The notes beneath the pieces are model-generated. The model was not told where the DNA came from, searched no databases, and worked only from the letters and a program-made list of their open reading frames with translations. A DNA stretch of 64,000 bases, taken from Rhizobium sp. WYJ-E13 (GTDB taxonomy: Bacteria; Pseudomonadota; Alphaproteobacteria; Rhizobiales; Rhizobiaceae). A program made the translations under genes and the position numbers. This document shows, in pieces, positions 43,773-52,879 of this stretch (position 1 is its first letter; each line of letters begins with the position of its first letter). The stretch covers positions 124,001 to 188,000 of the forward strand of contig NZ_CP076853.1 of NCBI RefSeq assembly GCF_018987265.1, read 5' to 3'.

Positions 43773-44857
43773 TCGATCCTTTCAAGAGCATCGCCCGCCG
43801 CGGCCTCTTTCTCTTTGATCCCGAAACCGCGCATGGCATGTCGATCGCGGCGCTGAAATCCGGCGTCGTGCCTGCCTGCCGCTTCGCGCCGGACCCGCGC
43901 CTGCGCCAGACCGTTGCCAACATCGACTTTCCCAACCCGCTCGGCATGGCTGCGGGCTATGACAAGAATGCCGAAGTGCCGGAAGCCCTGCTGAAGCTTG
44001 GCTTCGGTTTCACCGAGATCGGCACCGTCACGCCGAAGCCGCAATCCGGCAATCCACGCCCGCGTATCTTCCGCCTTGTGGAAGATGAAGGCGTCATCAA
44101 CCGCCTCGGCTTCAACAATGAAGGCCATGAAGCAGCCTTCCGCCGTCTCTCGCAGATCGGCCGCGCCGGCATCGTCGGCGTCAACATCGGCGCCAACAAG
44201 GACAGCGATGACCGGATCGCCGATTATGTCGCCGGTATCCGCCGCTTCTATTCCGTCGCCCGCTATTTCACCGCCAACATATCCTCGCCCAACACGCCGG
44301 GCCTGCGCGATCTGCAGGCGCGTGAAAGCCTCGCCGCACTTTTGTCGGCCGTGCTTGCTGCACGCAACGAAGAAGCCGAGAAGGCCGGTCGAAAAATCCC
44401 GGTCTTCCTGAAGATCGCCCCCGATCTGACCGAGGAAGGCATGGATGACATCGCCGCCGAAGCTCTCTCGCATGCGCTGGACGGTTTGATCGTTTCCAAC
44501 ACGACGCTTTCTCGTGACGGCCTGAAGGACCGGGTCCAGGCGAAGGAAACAGGGGGCCTTTCCGGCGTGCCGCTGTTCGAGAAGTCGACGGTCGTGCTCG
44601 CCAAGATGCGCAAGCGTGTCGGTTCGGCCCTGCCGATCATCGGCGTCGGCGGTGTCTCATCGGCCGAAACCGCGCTGGAAAAGGTCAGAGCAGGGGCCGA
44701 TCTCGTACAGCTCTATTCCTGCATGGTTTATGAAGGTCCGGGCCTTCCCGGCACGATCGTGCGCGGCCTGTCGAAACTGCTCGATCGCGAAAAGGTTGCC
44801 TCGATCCGCGATCTCAGGGATATCAGCGTCGATTACTGGGCGGCGCGAAACGTCTGA
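43769..44857 (+). CDS. pyrD: Dihydroorotate dehydrogenase (quinone), class 2
   Basis: 362 residues from a GTG overlapping the DUF952 stop. The N-terminal helical extension (FKSIARRGLFLFDPETAHGMSIAALKSG) identifies the membrane-associated, quinone-using class 2. The FMN barrel has NPLGMAAGYDKNAEVPEALLKLGFGFTEIGTVTPKPQ, NRLGFNNEG, catalytic Ser in ANISSPNTPGLRDLQ and GVGGVSSAETALEKVRAGADLVQLYSCMVYEGP. It oxidises dihydroorotate in pyrimidine synthesis. Its 3' end overlaps the convergent MATE gene by 25 bases. Confidence 0.96.
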   Translation: MIDPFKSIARRGLFLFDPETAHGMSIAALKSGVVPACRFAPDPRLRQTVANIDFPNPLGMAAGYDKNAEVPEALLKLGFGFTEIGTVTPKPQSGNPRPRIFRLVEDEGVINRLGFNNEGHEAAFRRLSQIGRAGIVGVNIGANKDSDDRIADYVAGIRRFYSVARYFTANISSPNTPGLRDLQARESLAALLSAVLAARNEEAEKAGRKIPVFLKIAPDLTEEGMDDIAAEALSHALDGLIVSNTTLSRDGLKDRVQAKETGGLSGVPLFEKSTVVLAKMRKRVGSALPIIGVGGVSSAETALEKVRAGADLVQLYSCMVYEGPGLPGTIVRGLSKLLDREKVASIRDLRDISVDYWAARNV

Positions 44858-46179
44858 GCTGCGCGCGGCTTCACCAGCACCGCCAGGAAGAAACCACGAA
44901 ACAGCAGGAAGGCGTTCATCGCCAGCCACAGGCCGTGATTGCCGAAGAGCGGCACGAAGACGGCGAGCATGGCGAGATACCCCGCGAACGACATCAGCAT
45001 GCGGTTACGCATGTCGACGGACCATGTCGCGCCGATGAAGACGCCGTCCATCAGGAAGGCGAGCGCGCCCGTCAGCCCCGTCACCGCCGCCCAGGGCATA
45101 TAGGTCTCGGCGGCTGCCTGTACCTCCGGCGAACTCGTCAGCCCGGCAATGAGGGCAGGACCGGCAAAATAGAAGAAGGCGGAAATGATTGCTGCGAGCC
45201 CGAAGGACCACAACGTCGTGAGCCTCAGACCGCGGTCGAAGGCCGGCCTATATTGCGCACCGATCGCCCGCCCGGTGATCTGCTCCGCGGCGTTGGCAAG
45301 ACCGTCGAGATAGTAGCCTGACAACAGGAAGAAGTTCATCAGCACTGCATTGGCCGCAAGGGTAATGGCACCGAAGCTGGTGCCGATGCGGGTCATGATC
45401 GCGAAGGAGCCGATCAGCACGAAGGTGCGGATCAGGATATCGCGGTTCAGCGCGAAAAGCTCGGCAAGCTTGGCGCGCGAAAACACCTCCGTCCGGTTTG
45501 GCCGATGTGCCCGATCGAAGCTGCGCAGCACGATGAAGAGACCGGCAAGCGCGCCCGCCGTTTCGCCCGCCATCGTGCCCCAGGCGACACCGGAAACACC
45601 CCAGTCGAGCGACAGGCCGAGATAGATGGAAAGCAGGATGTTGATGCCGTTGATCAGCGCCTGCAGCAGCAATCCCGTGCGACCCTGTCCGCGGCCAAGC
45701 ACGAAGCCGAGCAGCGCGTAATTGGCAAGTGCTGCCGGTGCGGCGAGAATGCGGATCGAGAAATAGGTGCTGGTCGCCTCGGCAATACGGCCCTCGGCCC
45801 CCATCAGCTTCAGTCCGACAAGGATCAACAGCGGCGACAGCACGAGAAGGGCCAGGCCGGAGCCGAGCGCCGAAACGATCGCCCGCCAGAAGACAGCTTG
45901 CTGCTCATGCGCATCGCGCCGCCCGAGCGCCTGTGCCGTCAGCCCGGTCGTAGACGCCCGCAGGAAATTGAAGCTGCCCATGATGAGGTCGAACAGCATG
46001 GCGCCGATGGCGAGCCCCGCCAGCGCTTCCGGATCACCCATACGACCGACGACGGCGGTATTGGTAATGCCGAGCAGCGGCGTCGTCATGAAGCCGAGCG
46101 TCATCGGAATGGCGATCGACAGCACCAGTTGGTGCGTCACGTCGAATGCCAATGCGTTTCTGGGTCTGCCGGTATCCAT
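44833..46179 (-). CDS. MATE family efflux transporter (DinF-like)
   Basis: 448 residues from MDTGRPRNALAF at 46179 (AGAGGCGAAT upstream); the frame extends into the CAP gene but without a site. About 12 membrane segments. MATE features include the two symmetric halves, SIAIPMTLGFMTTPLLGITNTAVVGRMGDPEALAGLAIG at the N-terminus and LDGLANAAEQITGRAIGA in the second half. It exports cationic drugs or metabolites by ion antiport. Its 3' end overlaps pyrD by 25 bases. Confidence 0.9.
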   Translation of the reverse strand: MDTGRPRNALAFDVTHQLVLSIAIPMTLGFMTTPLLGITNTAVVGRMGDPEALAGLAIGAMLFDLIMGSFNFLRASTTGLTAQALGRRDAHEQQAVFWRAIVSALGSGLALLVLSPLLILVGLKLMGAEGRIAEATSTYFSIRILAAPAALANYALLGFVLGRGQGRTGLLLQALINGINILLSIYLGLSLDWGVSGVAWGTMAGETAGALAGLFIVLRSFDRAHRPNRTEVFSRAKLAELFALNRDILIRTFVLIGSFAIMTRIGTSFGAITLAANAVLMNFFLLSGYYLDGLANAAEQITGRAIGAQYRPAFDRGLRLTTLWSFGLAAIISAFFYFAGPALIAGLTSSPEVQAAAETYMPWAAVTGLTGALAFLMDGVFIGATWSVDMRNRMLMSFAGYLAMLAVFVPLFGNHGLWLAMNAFLLFRGFFLAVLVKPRAAQTFRAAQ

Positions 46180-46211
46180 ATTCGCCTCTTGGGGAGAGAG
46201 GCGGAATCGCC

Positions 46212-46709
46212 TCAGCTGGAAAGCACCATGGCCCAATAGGGCAGGTTCCTGGAAGACGTATTATGTGCAACGGCAACGCCGAGACCGCTATAGCGCCCGA
46301 GCATGTTTTCCAGATGGTGGGGCGAGTTGATCCAGGCGGTGACGACCGCATCGACGCTCTGCTGGCCCGAAGCGATGTTTTCGGCGGCCGGCAGTGCAAC
46401 GCCGCTCGCCTTCACGCGGGCGCCGAAACTGTCCGACATGCCCATCAGATGCTTCATCCTGCCCGCACTTGCCATGCGCTTGGCCTGGAAGATCGCGGCG
46501 GCACTTGCATGCGGATCGACGCTGAGCGGCGGCAGGCCGTTCTTGGCGCGCAGCTGGTTGACGAGCGGCAGGGCCGAAGCGGTCTGGTCCGTGGCGTCGG
46601 ACGGCGTGCTCGCGAGTTTCGGAGTGGTCGTGCAGCCGGCAACGCCGGCCACCAGTGCAAGACCTGAAAGCTGCAGCAAGCCGCGGCGTGAAAGGATGAT
46701 TGAAGCCAT
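46212..46709 (-). CDS. CAP/SCP domain lipoprotein
   Basis: 165 residues. Signal peptide with lipobox VAGC (Cys26). The CAP domain follows: LVNQLRAKNGLPPLSVDPHASAAAIFQAKRMAS, then the HLM and the AENIASGQQSVDAVVTAWINSPHHLENMLG signature with the conserved His/Glu residues, and LGVAVAHNT. CAP proteins act in extracytoplasmic binding or cell-envelope processes; the role in rhizobia is unknown. It lies 2 bases after the DUF6460-type gene on the same strand, and 32 bases before the MATE gene. Confidence 0.88.
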   Translation of the reverse strand: MASIILSRRGLLQLSGLALVAGVAGCTTTPKLASTPSDATDQTASALPLVNQLRAKNGLPPLSVDPHASAAAIFQAKRMASAGRMKHLMGMSDSFGARVKASGVALPAAENIASGQQSVDAVVTAWINSPHHLENMLGRYSGLGVAVAHNTSSRNLPYWAMVLSS

Positions 46710-46710
46710 G

Positions 46711-46977
46711 TTATTTTCGATAGCTGAAGAGACGGATGATGATGAAGATCGGGATGACGATGGTGGCGCCGAGGATCAGATAGTCGCCGACGCGGCCAAG
46801 CGCAGAGAAGCCCTGCCGCCATAGATGGATCACGAAATCACGAAAGTTGTAGATAAGTTCCCAGGGGGTCAGCCCGAAGATGGCCATGACGAAGCCGACG
46901 ATCAGCGAAACCACCAAGAGCTTGATGATCGTGCGGCCAATGGAATCGCCGAGGAACCTGTTCACCTGATCGGACAT
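46711..46977 (-). CDS. Small membrane protein (DUF6460-like)
   Basis: 88 residues from MSDQVNRFLGDSIGRTIIKLLV at 46977 (AGGAG at a spacing of 8). Two membrane helices: IIKLLVVSLIVGFVMAIFGL and YLILGATIVIPIFIIIRLF, with WELIYNFRDFVIHLWRQGFSALGRVGD between them. The N-terminal pattern fits a family of small alphaproteobacterial integral membrane proteins annotated DUF6460. Function unknown. Confidence 0.78.
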   Translation of the reverse strand: MSDQVNRFLGDSIGRTIIKLLVVSLIVGFVMAIFGLTPWELIYNFRDFVIHLWRQGFSALGRVGDYLILGATIVIPIFIIIRLFSYRK

Positions 46978-47117
46978 GCGCCATCTCCTGTTTGCCTTGA
47001 GATACGGTCGCGGCGATTCGCCCGCAAGCCTTTTCCGCCAAGACAGCACCGCCTCTGAAATAGGACTTGAGTTTTTTTGTGGCCGAAGCCAAATGCCGCC
47101 AGCCAAAGGGTCCAATC

Positions 47118-48050
47118 ATGCAGCCAAGCCAGCTTTCCTCCGGCGACGTCATCGCCGACCGCCGCGCCGATTACGCCAGGATGCTGGATGAGGGCGGCGA
47201 GCCGGAAGCGGCGGCCGAACTGATGGAGCAGGCACTGGAACTGACGCCGGCCTGGGCAGCAGGCTGGTATCGCCTCGCCACATACCGCGAAAAGGCAGGC
47301 AAGGCGGACGCTGCCGTCGAAGCCTACCGCCGCACGCTTGAACTCGACTCCGAAGATATTTTCGGCGCTGGCTTGAAGCTCGCCTTGCTCGGCGACACTG
47401 AGACGCCAGCCCAGCCGTCGAGCCGCTATGTCGAGCGCCTCTTCGATGACTATGCCGACCGTTTCGAGACATCCCTCGTGGAGAAGCTGGATTATTCCGT
47501 CCCGCAGAAGCTTGCAGCACTCGTCGCGTCCACCGGCCGGCAATATCAATACGCTGTCGATCTCGGCTGCGGCACGGGCCTGCTCGGCCCTGAAATCCGT
47601 ACCCGGGTCGCACAACTCGAAGGCTTCGACCTCTCGCAGAACATGCTGGTGAAGGCTGCCGAAAAGCACGTCTACGATCATCTTGCGCAGGCGGACTTGT
47701 CGCTGTCGCCCGAAGCCTCCGGCCTCTTTGCGGATGGCGCCCGGCATCGCGCCGACCTCGTAACCGCCGCCGATGTGCTGATGTATCTCGGCAATCTGGA
47801 AAATGTCTTCGCGATCCTCGACGAGCTCCTGGCTCCTTGCGCCGACTTCGCCTTTTCCGTGGAGGACGGTGGCGAAGGAAATGGTTTTCATCTGGCGCCG
47901 TCGCTGCGCTATGCCCACTCCGAGACCTATGTCGAAGGGCTTGCCGTCGCCCATCGGCTCCAAATCCTCAAGACGGTCAAAACCACCATTCGCAAAGATG
48001 GCGGCAAACCGGTTCTCGGTATTCTATTCCTTACGCGCAAGACCGCCTGA
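47118..48050 (+). CDS. TPR-containing SAM-dependent methyltransferase
   Basis: 310 residues from the ATG at 47118 (AAAGGG upstream). Two TPR-like repeats (residues about 15-80: AAAELMEQALELTPAWAAGWYRLATY, KADAAVEAYRRTLELDSEDIFGA) precede a class I methyltransferase with motif I AVDLGCGTGLLG and ADVLMYLGNLENVFA. The TPR suggests a protein partner. Substrate unknown. Divergent from the DUF6460-like gene. Confidence 0.85.
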   Translation: MQPSQLSSGDVIADRRADYARMLDEGGEPEAAAELMEQALELTPAWAAGWYRLATYREKAGKADAAVEAYRRTLELDSEDIFGAGLKLALLGDTETPAQPSSRYVERLFDDYADRFETSLVEKLDYSVPQKLAALVASTGRQYQYAVDLGCGTGLLGPEIRTRVAQLEGFDLSQNMLVKAAEKHVYDHLAQADLSLSPEASGLFADGARHRADLVTAADVLMYLGNLENVFAILDELLAPCADFAFSVEDGGEGNGFHLAPSLRYAHSETYVEGLAVAHRLQILKTVKTTIRKDGGKPVLGILFLTRKTA

Positions 48051-48245
48051 GCGCATATTTCTTGCGATTTTGAAATAGGTCAGCATTGCTTACGTATTTC
48101 GCTTGCGCACCACCTTGGAAGGCCTGATAATACGGCCATTCAGCGAGAGGCGACGCGCTCCCTGGAGCGCAACACGCGCCGCATCCACCCAGACATTCCC
48201 TTCTCCTCCGGTCGGCCCGGAGCAGCCGCTATCGGAGATCGCGAC

Positions 48246-48881
48246 ATGAGCCAGCTCATCAATGCCCTTGGGTTCTGGAATACCACCGCGACACGTCACA
48301 CGCCGGTCGAGGATGTGCAAGGTGTGTTCTCCGGCAGCCTCGTTTCCGCGCTCGGTCTTTACATTCTTGCCAGCGCCGGCCTTCTCACCGGCAGCACCGC
48401 CGGCATTGCCTTCCTGCTGCATTATGCCTTCGGCGTGAATTTCGGTCTCGCCTTCTTCCTGCTCAACCTGCCCTTCTTCTATCTCTCGTGGAGGAGTCTC
48501 GGCATGGCCTTCACGATCAAGACCTTCATCGCCATCGGTTTGACCTCGGCATTGACCAGCCTGCAGCCGAAGGTCATGGAAATCGCCGCCATTCATCCGG
48601 CCTGGGCAGCTCTCCTTGGCGGCCTGCTACTGGGTTACGGCCTTCTTGCGCTCTATCGCCACCGCGCCAGCCTCGGCGGCGTCGGCATTCTCGGCATCTA
48701 TATGCAGGAGCGTTTCGGCATCCGCGCCGGCCTCGTACAGCTTGCCATCGACATGTGCGTCTTGGCGGCCGCATTCTTCGTCACCACGCCGCCGGTCGTC
48801 TTCTATTCCGTGCTCGGTGCAGTTGTTCTCAATCTCTTCGTTGCGATCAATCACAGGGCCGACCGCTACATTGCGCTCTAG
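48246..48881 (+). CDS. YitT family membrane protein
   Basis: 211 residues with about 5-6 membrane helices. The start region GVFSGSLVSALGLYILASAGLLTGSTAGIAFLLHYAFGVNFGLAFFLLNLPFFYLSWRSLGM is typical of YitT/DUF161 (GGxAG-like element). Function of this family is unknown. CGGAGATCGCGAC precedes the ATG. Followed by a small gene in the same direction. Confidence 0.86.
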   Translation: MSQLINALGFWNTTATRHTPVEDVQGVFSGSLVSALGLYILASAGLLTGSTAGIAFLLHYAFGVNFGLAFFLLNLPFFYLSWRSLGMAFTIKTFIAIGLTSALTSLQPKVMEIAAIHPAWAALLGGLLLGYGLLALYRHRASLGGVGILGIYMQERFGIRAGLVQLAIDMCVLAAAFFVTTPPVVFYSVLGAVVLNLFVAINHRADRYIAL

Positions 48882-48989
48882 GCAGCTCTAACCTTACAAA
48901 TCGGTAAGCCATTATAAACAAAACGTAACTTGCCTGTGATCGGCCCCGGCGCGACACTTTTCCTTGCGCCGGATATGATGAGGTAAGCT

Positions 48990-49160
48990 ATGTCAGATTT
49001 GGAAAAGCTTGTCAGACGCCGCATGCAGGAAGAATACGCCAAGGGCTCTTCCGCAAAGGAAATCGCCAAGGTCGTTCGTGACATATTCAACAGCATCGAC
49101 CTCTCGGGCAAATTGCCTGAAGCTGTTGCCATGAGATCCGATACGCACCACGGACGATGA
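48990..49160 (+). CDS. Small cytoplasmic protein, 56 aa, unknown
   Basis: 56 residues, ATG at 48990 with GAGG at a spacing of 7. The sequence is a charged helix pair: MSDLEKLVRRRMQEEYAKG, then SSAKEIAKVVRDIFNSIDLSG, then a short polar tail. It has no membrane segment. The codon use and helix periodicity look genuine. I do not recognise the family. Located after the YitT gene; a short downstream convergent gene follows at 49226. Confidence 0.65.
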   Translation: MSDLEKLVRRRMQEEYAKGSSAKEIAKVVRDIFNSIDLSGKLPEAVAMRSDTHHGR

Positions 49161-49225
49161 AATATTCAACCGACCCGATCTCTCGGGTCGGTCACCGGAC
49201 AAAGCTCCCTATCAGCAAAGAGATA

Positions 49226-49687
49226 TCAGGCTGCCTTCTGCGGCGCATCGATCGGATGCTGGCTGCGGAAGCCGACGGCAAGCCGGTTCCAGATATTGAT
49301 CGTGCCGATCGCAACCGTGATCTTGGTCATTTCCGCTTCCGAGAAATGCGCCTTCAATGCTTCGTAATCGGCATCCGGTGCACCGGTCTCCGCAATCTTC
49401 GTCACCGCATCGACCCAGCCGAGCAGGGCGCGTTCACGGGCGTCGTAAACCGGAGATTCCCGCCAGACGCACATCAGGTTGATCCACTGTTCGGAAAGGC
49501 CGTGATGGCGTGCTTCCTTCGAATGCATATCGACGCAATAGGCGCAGCCGTTGATCTGCGAAGCGCGAAGCTTGATCAGGTGAATGAAGCGCTTATCCAG
49601 TCCGGATTCCTGCACATATTGCTCCAGCGCGACGACGGCCTTGTAGGCATCCGGAGCGGCTTTGCCGAAGTTGAAACGTGCTTGCAT
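49226..49687 (-). CDS. Carboxymuconolactone decarboxylase / AhpD-like peroxidase
   Basis: 153 residues from MQARFNFGKAAPDAYKAV at 49687 (AAGGAGACATATC before it). The catalytic CxxC plus His signature is present: INGCAYCVDMHSKEARHHG. DARERALLGWVDAVTKI and FSEAEMTKITVAIGTINIWNRLAVG fit the CMD/AhpD helical fold. Likely a thiol-dependent peroxidase. It lies 49 bases after the Rrf2 regulator gene on the same strand, suggesting joint redox-responsive control. Confidence 0.9.
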   Translation of the reverse strand: MQARFNFGKAAPDAYKAVVALEQYVQESGLDKRFIHLIKLRASQINGCAYCVDMHSKEARHHGLSEQWINLMCVWRESPVYDARERALLGWVDAVTKIAETGAPDADYEALKAHFSEAEMTKITVAIGTINIWNRLAVGFRSQHPIDAPQKAA

Positions 49688-49736
49688 GATATGTCTCCTT
49701 AGGTTTGGAATTGGGGGTTGGGGTTTGTGTTGCGGC

Positions 49737-50237
49737 TCAGCGAGCCGTATTTCTCTCGTGTATTTCCATGAAGGCGCAGCCTCTGGCGGCGATCCCGCCG
49801 TCATCATCCGCGGAAAGTTCGGCCAGGATGTCGGCGATGCTGGTGTTTGCGAGTTCGGCGCGGTAGGCGCGCTCGGCCCTCAGCATTGCCGCCGTGATCT
49901 GGCAGGGTTTGGTGAAATAGCGCTGCGGCAGCGGGTTCGGTCCGCGCTGACGGATCTCCGAACAGCGGAAAGCCGGTGCCGGTCCCTCGACTGCGAGCAC
50001 GATCTCAAGCAGCGAAATATCCTCCGGCTTCTTCGCCAGCCGGTAACCCCCCTTCGGCCCCGGTACCGTCTCCAGAATTCCGGCTCCCGAAAGCGCCTGC
50101 AGGTGCTTCAGCAGATAGCTCGTCGACACGCCATGGAATTCGGCAAGGGCCGCCGCCGAAAGCACGCCGCCAGCCGAAAGCCCTGATAGTACCGCCGTGC
50201 AATGAATGCTCTGTTCGACGCCGTCACCAAGTTTCAC
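49737..50237 (-). CDS. Rrf2 family transcriptional regulator
   Basis: 166 residues. The winged HTH reads CTAVLSGLSAGGVLSAAALAEFHGVSTSYLLKHLQALSGAGILETVPGPKGGYRLAKKPEDISLLEIVLAVEG, the Rrf2 pattern. Only two Cys (FRCSEIRQ and TKPCQI) are in the sensing loop, where IscR has three, so Fe-S binding is uncertain; a thiol switch is possible. It heads the operon with the AhpD-like gene. The intergenic TTATTTATCCATGATTATCG may hold the operator. Confidence 0.88.
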   Translation of the reverse strand: MKLGDGVEQSIHCTAVLSGLSAGGVLSAAALAEFHGVSTSYLLKHLQALSGAGILETVPGPKGGYRLAKKPEDISLLEIVLAVEGPAPAFRCSEIRQRGPNPLPQRYFTKPCQITAAMLRAERAYRAELANTSIADILAELSADDDGGIAARGCAFMEIHERNTAR

Positions 50238-50333
50238 AGCTGATCTCCTTTAATCGTAGATATTATTTATCCATGATTATCGCGAGGAGTCAATAGCGCT
50301 TCTATTCGCCCGCGTTTGAACTACATTTGCCCC

Positions 50334-52844
50334 GTGGATCAGATCGAAACCGACCTCAGCCTTGCCTTGCCCGCTCCCTTCCTCCGCTGGTTTGCGGAAA
50401 AGGGCTGGCGTCCCCGCGCCCACCAGCTCGAGCTCCTGTCTCGTGCCGAAGCTGGCGAGAGCACGCTGCTGATCGCGCCGACCGGCGCCGGCAAGACACT
50501 CGCCGGTTTCCTGCCGTCGCTGACCGATCTCACGCGACGCGGCAAGATCCCGCCGGGTTCGGCATTTACCGGCATCCATACGCTTTACATCTCGCCGCTG
50601 AAGGCGCTGGCCGTCGATATCGAGCGCAACCTCACGAAGCCCGTCACCGAGATGGGCTTGCCGATATCGATCGAGAACCGCACAGGCGATACGCCGAACG
50701 CCAAGCGCCAGCGCCAGAAGCTCAATCCGCCCGATATATTGCTGACGACCCCGGAACAGGTGGCGCTGCTCCTGGCAAACCGGGAAGCCGAACGTTTCTT
50801 CAGGGATCTGAAATACGTCGTCTTCGATGAGCTGCACTCGCTGGTCACGTCCAAGCGCGGCCACATGCTCTCGCTCGGCCTTGGCCGGTTGCGCCGGCTG
50901 GCACCCGATCTGAAAACGATCGGCCTCTCGGCCACCGTCGCCAATCCCCTGGATCTACAGAAATGGCTGGTGGCGCAGGAGGAGGGCAGGGAAAACCATG
51001 CCGGCCTCGTTCTCGTCGAAGGTGGCGCCAGGCCCGATATCTCCATTCTCGACACCGAAGAGCGCATTCCCTGGGCGGGCCATTCCGCCAAATACGCAAT
51101 CCCGGATGTTTATCGCCAACTGATCGACCACAAGACGACGCTGCTCTTCGTCAATACCCGCTCGCAGGCCGAAATGCTCTTTCAGGAGCTCTGGACGGTC
51201 AACGAGGAAAACCTGCCGATCGCGCTCCACCACGGTTCGCTCGATGTTGCCCAGCGCCGCAAGGTCGAAGCCGCCATGGCCGCTAACCGGCTGCGGGCCG
51301 TTGTCGCAACCTCGACGCTCGATCTCGGCATCGATTGGGGCGATGTCGATCTCGTCATCCATGTCGGCGCGCCCAAGGGAGCCTCGCGCCTTGCCCAGCG
51401 CATCGGCCGCTCCAATCACCGCATGGACGAACCATCAAAGGCAATCCTCGTGCCCGCCAACCGCTTCGAGGTCATGGAATGCCAGGCCGCACTCGATGCG
51501 AACTATATCGGCGCGCAGGACACGCCGCCCGTCGGCCGCGGTGGACTTGATGTGCTCGCCCAGCACGTGCTCGGCATGGCCTGCGCTGAGCCCTTCGACA
51601 TGCTGGAACTCTATGACGAGATCACCAGCGCCTCGCCCTATGCCGACCTTTCGTGGGAAACCTTCGAGCGCGTCGTCGATTTTGTCGCGACCGGCGGTTA
51701 TGCGCTCCGCACCTACGAGCGTTACGCCCGTATTCGCAAGACCAAGGAGGGTCGCTGGCGCGTCTCCAATCCGCAGGTCGCCCAGCAATATCGCCTGAAC
51801 CTCGGCACCATCGTCGAGGATCCGATGCTGAATATTCGCATGGCCAAACGCGGCGAGGGCGGCAGGCTCGGTCGCCCCGGCGCCGTGCTTGGAAAAGTCG
51901 AGGAATATTTCCTCGAACAGCTCGCTCCCGGCGACACTTTCATCTTCTCCGGCAAGGTTTTACGCTTTGAGGGCATCAGGGAGAACGAGGCGCTGGTAAG
52001 CCAGGCCTATTCCTTCGATCCGAAAATCCCTTCCTATGCCGGCGGAAAGTTCCCGCTCTCGACCTACCTTGCCGATCAGGTCCGCTCGATGCTGGATGAT
52101 CCCGATCGCTGGCCCCGCCTGCCGGACCAGGTGCGCGACTGGCTCTCGCTGCAGAAGGAAAAATCCTTGCTGCCGAAGCGCGACGAGCTGCTGATCGAGA
52201 CCTTCCCGCGCGGCAGCCGCGGTTACATGGTCATCTATCCCTTCGAGGGGCGGCTGGCGCACCAGACGCTCGGCATGCTGCTCACACGCCGGCTGGACAG
52301 GGCAGGGGCAAAACCGCTCGGTTTCGTCGCAACCGATTATTCCCTCGCCATATGGGGCCTGGAGGATCTAGGTCTCAGGATCGCCAATGGCCACCTCAGC
52401 CTCTCTGACCTCTTCGATGAGGATATGCTGGGTGACGATCTGGAATCCTGGCTGAACGAATCCTTCCTTTTGAAGCGTACCTTCCGCAATTGCGCCGTGA
52501 TTGCAGGCTTGATCGAGCGGCGCCATCCGGGCAAGGAAAAGACCGGCCGGCAGATCACCGTCTCCGCCGATCTGATCTACGATGTGCTCCGAAGCCACGA
52601 GCCCGACCACATCCTGCTGCAGGCAACGCGGCAGGACGCAGCGACCGGTCTTTTGGATATTTCCCGCCTTGGCGATATGCTGAGGCGAATCAGGGGCCAC
52701 ATCACCCACCGGGCGCTGGACCATATTTCGCCGCTCGCCGTGCCGGTCATGCTGGAAATCGGCCGGGAATCGGTGCCGGGTCAGGCCCACGATGCGCTGC
52801 TTGCCGAAGCCGCGGACGATCTGATCGCCGAGGCCATGTCCTGA
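50334..52844 (+). CDS. Ligase-associated DNA damage response DEXH helicase (Lhr-like)
   Basis: 836 residues from a GTG at 50334 (a TTG at 50316 is also possible; neither has a strong site). Helicase motifs: I APTGAGKTLAGFLPSL, Ia, II FDELHSL, III LSATVANPL, V VVATSTLDLGIDWGDVDLVIHVGAPKGASRLAQRIGRSNHR. The C-terminal part matches the Lhr-core type. This protein is normally encoded with PdeM nuclease, an exonuclease and an ATP-dependent DNA ligase; only PdeM is present here, 35 bases downstream. Confidence 0.92.
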   Translation: MDQIETDLSLALPAPFLRWFAEKGWRPRAHQLELLSRAEAGESTLLIAPTGAGKTLAGFLPSLTDLTRRGKIPPGSAFTGIHTLYISPLKALAVDIERNLTKPVTEMGLPISIENRTGDTPNAKRQRQKLNPPDILLTTPEQVALLLANREAERFFRDLKYVVFDELHSLVTSKRGHMLSLGLGRLRRLAPDLKTIGLSATVANPLDLQKWLVAQEEGRENHAGLVLVEGGARPDISILDTEERIPWAGHSAKYAIPDVYRQLIDHKTTLLFVNTRSQAEMLFQELWTVNEENLPIALHHGSLDVAQRRKVEAAMAANRLRAVVATSTLDLGIDWGDVDLVIHVGAPKGASRLAQRIGRSNHRMDEPSKAILVPANRFEVMECQAALDANYIGAQDTPPVGRGGLDVLAQHVLGMACAEPFDMLELYDEITSASPYADLSWETFERVVDFVATGGYALRTYERYARIRKTKEGRWRVSNPQVAQQYRLNLGTIVEDPMLNIRMAKRGEGGRLGRPGAVLGKVEEYFLEQLAPGDTFIFSGKVLRFEGIRENEALVSQAYSFDPKIPSYAGGKFPLSTYLADQVRSMLDDPDRWPRLPDQVRDWLSLQKEKSLLPKRDELLIETFPRGSRGYMVIYPFEGRLAHQTLGMLLTRRLDRAGAKPLGFVATDYSLAIWGLEDLGLRIANGHLSLSDLFDEDMLGDDLESWLNESFLLKRTFRNCAVIAGLIERRHPGKEKTGRQITVSADLIYDVLRSHEPDHILLQATRQDAATGLLDISRLGDMLRRIRGHITHRALDHISPLAVPVMLEIGRESVPGQAHDALLAEAADDLIAEAMS

Positions 52845-52879
52845 GAAATCGGGCCTGAATTATTGGGAATACGAGAGTG

